A DNA stretch of 9,103 nucleotides from NCBI RefSeq assembly GCF_042643145.1, contig NZ_JBHRSA010000023.1, positions 1-9,103 of the forward strand, written 5' to 3'. Position 1 is the first letter of the stretch. Each line of letters starts with the position of its first letter. This DNA is from Virgibacillus_O xinjiangensis (lineage in GTDB: Bacteria; Bacillota; Bacilli; Bacillales; Amphibacillaceae). The translations under genes and the position numbers were made by a program. Positions 5,767 through 9,103 of the stretch are shown in pieces. The notes below the pieces were generated by a model that did no database searches, had not been told where the DNA came from, and saw nothing but the letters and a program-made list of their open reading frames with translations.

Positions 5767-6402
5767 ATGGCAAATACAAACATTTTCACACGGATCAAGG
5801 ATTCCCTTTCAGCGGATCTGCACGATATGATGGATCGGAAGGAACAGAAGAATCCGATTGCGGCGTTGAACCAATACCTGCGCCAGAGTGAGCAGGAGAC
5901 GGAGAAGGTGCGCCGGCTGATCGGCCGCCAGCATAAGCTGAAAGAAGAGTTCACTAGAGAGTATTTGAAGGCACAGGATCTAGCCGATAAGCGGGCAAGA
6001 CAGGCAGACATTGCCGAAAAAGCCGGGGAGACGGATATGCAGGAGTTCGCCTGGAAGGAACAGGAGGAATACCAGGCGCGCGCTGACCGGATGAAGGCGA
6101 GCCGGGACGAGGCGATCAGTGAGTTGGAGACACTGGAACAGAAGTACGAGTACATGAAGCACCGGCTGAAAGATATGCACCTGCGCCGGATGGAATTGAT
6201 GGGCCGTGAGAATGTTGCTCATGCCAACCATCAGATCAATAAAGTCGTCGATGACGCGTCCGACCATTCTTTTTCCAAATTCGAGGAAATGGAGCGGTAT
6301 ATCGAAGGGCTGGAGCATAAAGTGAATAGTGCCCATTACCGCAGCACATTCGACAGCAAAATCGCCAAACTGGAGAAAGAACTGAACGAAAAAGCCAACT
6401 AA
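5767..6402 (+). CDS. liaH: LiaH, PspA/IM30-family envelope stress protein
   Basis: A 211-residue PspA/IM30-family protein that assembles into large rings or rods and binds stressed membranes. The start is ATG 5767, nine bases after AAGGAG (5752-5757); the in-frame TTG at 5761 is too close to that site. The N-terminus (NIFTRIKDSLSADLHDMMD) is the amphipathic helix that contacts lipid. It is followed by KNPIALNQYLRQ-like sequence (observed KNPIAALNQYLRQSEQETEK) typical of LiaH, then long coiled-coil helices through about residue 145, with MKHRLKDMHLRRMELMGREN near 130-150. The close match to LiaH rather than ordinary PspA is recognised from those segments. It is the main effector of the LiaFSR response, produced against bacitracin, daptomycin and similar agents in relatives. 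It is cotranscribed with the liaI-like gene. Confidence 0.92.
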   Translation: MANTNIFTRIKDSLSADLHDMMDRKEQKNPIAALNQYLRQSEQETEKVRRLIGRQHKLKEEFTREYLKAQDLADKRARQADIAEKAGETDMQEFAWKEQEEYQARADRMKASRDEAISELETLEQKYEYMKHRLKDMHLRRMELMGRENVAHANHQINKVVDDASDHSFSKFEEMERYIEGLEHKVNSAHYRSTFDSKIAKLEKELNEKAN

Positions 6403-6414
6403 TGATATACTGAT

Positions 6415-6440
6415 AAAGGCGCAGCAACTGCGTCTTTATT
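6415..6440 (+). terminator. Intercistronic hairpin / leaky terminator between liaH and liaF
   Basis: AAAGGCGCAG (6415-6424) pairs with CTGCGTCTTT (6428-6437) across a CAA loop, giving a 10-bp stem with one G-U pair. The tail (ATTACAT) has only a weak T-run, so read-through is likely. In B. subtilis a short liaIH transcript is far more abundant than the full operon message; a hairpin here could produce the same imbalance by partial termination or by protecting the upstream message. Confidence 0.6.
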
Positions 6441-6467
6441 ACATAGAAACGAAAGGAGGGCTGCCCG

Positions 6468-7199
6468 ATGTTCAAACATTTTCATACCGATACACTCAAC
6501 TGGATTCTGATCATCGGGGTCGCCCTCTTTATTTTTGAAATCATCTTTTCCTTCGGGGGCACGCTGATCCCGGCGATATTCTCTGCCATCTTCATGTATA
6601 TCGGCTGGAAAAACTTTCAGCGGCTGTGGGGGAAAATCGTCTTCTGGGTCTTCCTGATCAGTGTGGTGTTTGCCATATTGAATCTGCTGGCGGTGCGCTT
6701 TCTGATTGTCGCTGCAATCGTCCTGTTTGTCATCAACTACCGGAAAGCCAGCAAGGAAAAACAGCAGATCGAGCCGATCCTCCCAGGCACGGACGAGTTG
6801 TATGCCGAGCCGGTTGAGAAGGTAGAACCATTATTCGACCATAGAATATTCGAGGAGCAGCGGACAGAGGATGCCGCCTACCAATGGCGGGACGTCAACA
6901 TCCACGGCGCATTCGGCAACCGGATGATCGACCTCAGCAACACGGTGTTGCCGAATGATACGGCGATCATTTCCATCCGCCATATCATGGGAAATATCGA
7001 GATTTACGTGCCGTATGAGGTGGAAGTGAGTGTCCATCACAGTTCCGTCTTCGGCCGTGCGCATATTTTGGGGAACAATCATGAAAAACTGATGAACCGG
7101 TCCCTGTTCTATCAAACGGAAAACTATGACAAGGCAGGCCCCCGCGTGAAAATCATCACCTCCATCTTCTCGGGAGATATCGAGGTGAGACGCATATGA
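6468..7199 (+). CDS. liaF: LiaF, membrane inhibitor of the LiaS kinase
   Basis: A 243-residue membrane protein that keeps LiaS inactive when the envelope is intact. ATG 6468 follows GAAAGGAGGG (6451-6460). The N-terminal half (about residues 10-90) has four hydrophobic segments. A charged linker (about 91-137) leads to a soluble C-terminal domain (about 139-243) with the LiaF features WRDVNIHGAFGNRMIDLSNT, IRHIMGNIEIYVPYEVEV and IFSGDIEV. It overlaps liaS by 4 bases (ATGA, 7196-7199), so the inhibitor and its kinase are translationally coupled. The gene directly follows the liaH/liaF hairpin, so basal production may come from read-through or from a weak internal promoter I cannot see. Confidence 0.92.
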   Translation: MFKHFHTDTLNWILIIGVALFIFEIIFSFGGTLIPAIFSAIFMYIGWKNFQRLWGKIVFWVFLISVVFAILNLLAVRFLIVAAIVLFVINYRKASKEKQQIEPILPGTDELYAEPVEKVEPLFDHRIFEEQRTEDAAYQWRDVNIHGAFGNRMIDLSNTVLPNDTAIISIRHIMGNIEIYVPYEVEVSVHHSSVFGRAHILGNNHEKLMNRSLFYQTENYDKAGPRVKIITSIFSGDIEVRRI

Positions 7200-8236
7200 A
7201 GATCATCATCCGACATGTTGTAACTGCCGTCATCTGCAGCCTGCTGCTGAGCCTCATCCTGGTCGGCGTAACGCTGACTGCATTTTCCATCACGGACTGG
7301 TCCATGATCTGGGAACAGACGATTTATGATGTGTCCTTCCTTGCATCCGTTGCCGGTATTGCGGTGACCGTCGGTGTCATCGTTGGCATTTCCACCGGCT
7401 GGTATTGGAAGGTACGTCTCCATCAGATCGACCGCAAACTGATCCAGATGGTCAAAGGGCAGAAGGTCGATGAGGAAGACGCTTATAAAGAACTCGACAG
7501 CATCCAGAAGCATATGGAAGAACTACAGGAAAAAATCCGGCAGCAGGCAGAACATTCCCAACGGCTCGCCACCGAACGGGCAACCGAGCGGGAAAAGAGC
7601 CTCCAGGAAATCGTCGTCCAGGAGCGGAACCGCCTGGCCAGGGAACTGCATGACTCCGTCAGCCAACAGTTGTTCGCTGCATCCATGATGATGTCAGCCA
7701 TCAATGATTCCAATCCGCCAGAGGACACAGACATTCAGAAGCAGCTGCAGATGGTGGAGAAAATGATCCATCAATCACAATTGGAGATGCGTGCACTGCT
7801 TCTTCATTTGCGGCCGGTCGCGCTGAAAGGCAAGTCCCTGCAGGAAGGAATCCGTGAGCTGTTGCTAGAGCTGACGCAGAAAATACCGATCGAGATTGAC
7901 TGGAAGGTGGAAGAGTTCCCGGTCGATAAAGGGGTGGAGGACCAGCTCTTCCGCATCCTCCAGGAGGCCGTATCGAATACACTGCGGCATGCCAAGGCAA
8001 GCACCTTCCACATCATGCTGATCGAGCGGGATGACATGATCATCCTGCGAGCGGTCGATAATGGTGTCGGTTTCGATATGAACAAAATAAAAACAAGTTC
8101 CTACGGCCTGCAGAACATGAAAGAGCGTGCCTATGAAATCGGCGGCACCTTCAAGGTGATCAGCCTGCCGAACGAAGGAACAAGGCTGGAAGTCAAAGTT
8201 CCAGTCGTAGCGAAGGAGGGAGAAACCAATGATTGA
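7196..8236 (+). CDS. liaS: LiaS, sensor histidine kinase (NarL-type HisKA_3)
   Basis: A 346-residue membrane histidine kinase for cell-envelope stress. Two membrane helices (about 10-30 and 48-69) enclose only a short extracellular loop (about 31-47), the intramembrane-sensing arrangement. Next comes a HAMP-like and coiled-coil linker (about 70-145). The dimerisation/phosphotransfer domain carries ERNRLARELHDSVSQ, with His152 as phosphoacceptor and HDxxxQ providing the phosphatase motif. The ATPase domain shows the N-box EAVSNTLRHAKA (Asn261), DNGVGFD (288-294) and GLQNMKERA (304-312). The start overlaps liaF by 4 bases, with GAGGTGAG just ahead; the end overlaps liaR by 8 bases. It phosphorylates LiaR when released from LiaF. 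No key residue is missing. Confidence 0.94.
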   Translation: MKIIIRHVVTAVICSLLLSLILVGVTLTAFSITDWSMIWEQTIYDVSFLASVAGIAVTVGVIVGISTGWYWKVRLHQIDRKLIQMVKGQKVDEEDAYKELDSIQKHMEELQEKIRQQAEHSQRLATERATEREKSLQEIVVQERNRLARELHDSVSQQLFAASMMMSAINDSNPPEDTDIQKQLQMVEKMIHQSQLEMRALLLHLRPVALKGKSLQEGIRELLLELTQKIPIEIDWKVEEFPVDKGVEDQLFRILQEAVSNTLRHAKASTFHIMLIERDDMIILRAVDNGVGFDMNKIKTSSYGLQNMKERAYEIGGTFKVISLPNEGTRLEVKVPVVAKEGETND

Positions 8237-8861
8237 TGTCCTGTTTGCCGATGACCACGAAATGGTGCGGATCGGCGTCTCCGCCTATTTGTCCGCACAG
8301 CCGGACATAGAGGTAGTCGCAGAAGCAGATGATGGAGGAGATGCGGTCGAAAAAGCACTCGAATTGAAGCCGGATGTCATCCTCATGGACCTGGTCATGA
8401 AGGAAATGGACGGCATCGAGGCGACCAGGCAGATCATGGCACAGTGGCCCGAGGCAAAAATCATCATCGTCACCAGCTTCCTCGACGATGAAAAAGTCTA
8501 CCCGGCCCTCGAGGCAGGAGCAACCAGCTACATGCTGAAAACCTCCAAAGCCAGCGAGATCGCCGAAGCTATCCGCGCCACCCATCAAGGCCAGTCCATC
8601 CTCGAGCCGGAAGTCACCGGCAAGATCATGAACCGAATGCGGGAAAAACCATCCGACGACCTGCATGACCAACTGACCGACCGGGAAATGGAAATACTCA
8701 AGCACGTCGCCCAAGGAAAAACCAATCAGGAAATCGCTGATGAATTATACATTGCGTTAAAAACAGTCAAAGTCCACGTCAGCAATATATTAGGGAAACT
8801 GGAAGTCCAAGACCGCACCCAAGCCGTCATCTATGCATTCAAGCATGACTTGGTGGAGTAA
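8229..8861 (+). CDS. liaR: LiaR, NarL/FixJ-type response regulator
   Basis: A 210-residue response regulator and transcription activator, partner of LiaS. ATG 8229 lies inside the end of liaS, with AAGGAGGG at about 8214-8221. The receiver domain (about 1-120) has the acidic pair Asp8/Asp9, phosphoacceptor Asp54 in ILMDLVM, a Thr82/Ser83 switch position, and Lys104 in MLKTSK. A LuxR-type helix-turn-helix occupies about 149-204 (LTDREMEILKHVAQGKTNQE, then KTVKVHVSNIL). In relatives, phosphorylated LiaR dimers activate the promoter ahead of liaI and so the operon itself. It is the last gene; a terminator begins 24 bases after its stop. Confidence 0.94.
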   Translation: MIDVLFADDHEMVRIGVSAYLSAQPDIEVVAEADDGGDAVEKALELKPDVILMDLVMKEMDGIEATRQIMAQWPEAKIIIVTSFLDDEKVYPALEAGATSYMLKTSKASEIAEAIRATHQGQSILEPEVTGKIMNRMREKPSDDLHDQLTDREMEILKHVAQGKTNQEIADELYIALKTVKVHVSNILGKLEVQDRTQAVIYAFKHDLVE

Positions 8862-8885
8862 GGAGTGGGACTTCTGGCTATAGAG

Positions 8886-8916
8886 AAGTGATTTCTTTTT
8901 AGGGATCACTTTTTTT
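8886..8916 (+). terminator. Intrinsic terminator of the lia operon
   Basis: AAGTGATTTC (8886-8895) pairs with GGGATCACTT (8902-8911), a 10-bp stem with two G-U pairs and a 6-nt loop, followed by TTTTT (8912-8916). It lies 24 bases after the liaR stop. Confidence 0.8.
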
Positions 8917-8954
8917 AATGGAAACATTAAATAAAAACCTTTGGAAGCCCCGCT

Positions 8955-9037
8955 GCACTCGGGCCGTGAGTTGAGCTAGTCGGGCCCCGGTATACCGCAC
9001 TTGGGCCGTGAGCTGCGCCAGTCGGGCGCCGGTATAC
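8955..9037 (-). repeat. Array E, a short diverged array of the same 21/42-bp repeat
   Basis: Two 42-bp units (8955-8996 and 8997-9037) each end in GGTATAC. Core ends fall at 8964, 8985, 9006 and 9027, exactly 21 bp apart. In reverse complement each half-unit starts GCCCGAGTG, GCCCGACT or GCCCAAGTG, which ties it to arrays A-D, though the 12 intervening bases differ from them. Orientation matches array D. It lies 38 bases beyond the lia terminator. Confidence 0.85.
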
Positions 9038-9067
9038 GATTAAGTCCGTATAATTGTGTAAAAGTGT

Positions 9068-9096
9068 AAAAAAAAGAATGGATCACATCAATTCTT
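9068..9096 (-). terminator. Probable terminator for a minus-strand gene beyond the window
   Basis: On the minus strand AAGAAT and ATTCTT (9096-9091 and 9079-9074) pair. Inside them GAT/ATC pair around a GTG loop, with one mismatch between the two helices. The 3' arm runs into a string of eight T (9075-9068 read in reverse). The stem is short, so this is moderate evidence that the next gene to the right converges on the lia operon. Confidence 0.45.
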
Positions 9097-9103
9097 GGTT
9101 ACA

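Noticed and set aside
9048..9053. TATAAT as a promoter near the right edge
   Set aside because: No -35 at a suitable distance, and no start codon with a ribosome binding site before the window ends.

Overview
The window looks like chromosomal DNA from a Gram-positive of the family Bacillaceae (Bacillus or a close relative). The evidence is strong AGGAGG-type ribosome binding sites, a complete LiaFSR-type cell-envelope stress operon with a LiaH (PspA-family) effector, a Bacillus-type secreted alkaline phosphatase behind a recognisable PhoP box, and small Bacillus-style membrane proteins. The genus cannot be fixed from sequence alone. The many Glu/Asp residues in the phosphatase would fit a salt-tolerant strain, but that is only a hint.

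Layout. Positions 1-340 hold a tandem repeat array (array A) and a small hairpin. Two small membrane-protein genes follow on the plus strand (341-604 and 625-813), then array B (826-1031). Positions 1051-1995 are read mainly from the minus strand: one intact unrecognised 129-residue gene (1356-1745), followed by a small reading frame with an excellent ribosome binding site but an apparent frameshift (1351-1051), and preceded by a short frameshifted coding remnant (1995-1815). A four-copy PhoP box and -10 element (2019-2072) drive a secreted alkaline phosphatase (2105-3529). Array C follows, and the first intrinsic terminator comes only at 3865-3899. A NERD-domain protein with a C-terminal zinc ribbon (4074-5018) has its own terminator. 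Array D (5096-5262) lies between that terminator and the lia operon.

The lia operon runs liaI-like, liaH, liaF, liaS, liaR (5389-8861) and ends at a terminator (8886-8916). LiaF inhibits the histidine kinase LiaS, which phosphorylates LiaR. By analogy with B. subtilis, LiaR activates the promoter ahead of the liaI-like gene, producing the membrane protein and the LiaH scaffold that protect a damaged membrane. liaG, present in B. subtilis, is absent. A hairpin between liaH and liaF probably lets the effector genes be made in excess over the regulators. Array E (8955-9037) and a probable terminator for a minus-strand gene beyond the window close the sequence.

The most unusual element is the repeat family. 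Five intergenic arrays share a 9-nt core, GCCCGAGTG, spaced almost exactly 21 bp apart, with alternating half-units making a 42-bp unit. Arrays A-C are in one orientation and D-E in the other. They are not CRISPR, do not look like coding sequence, and are not palindromic like REP elements.
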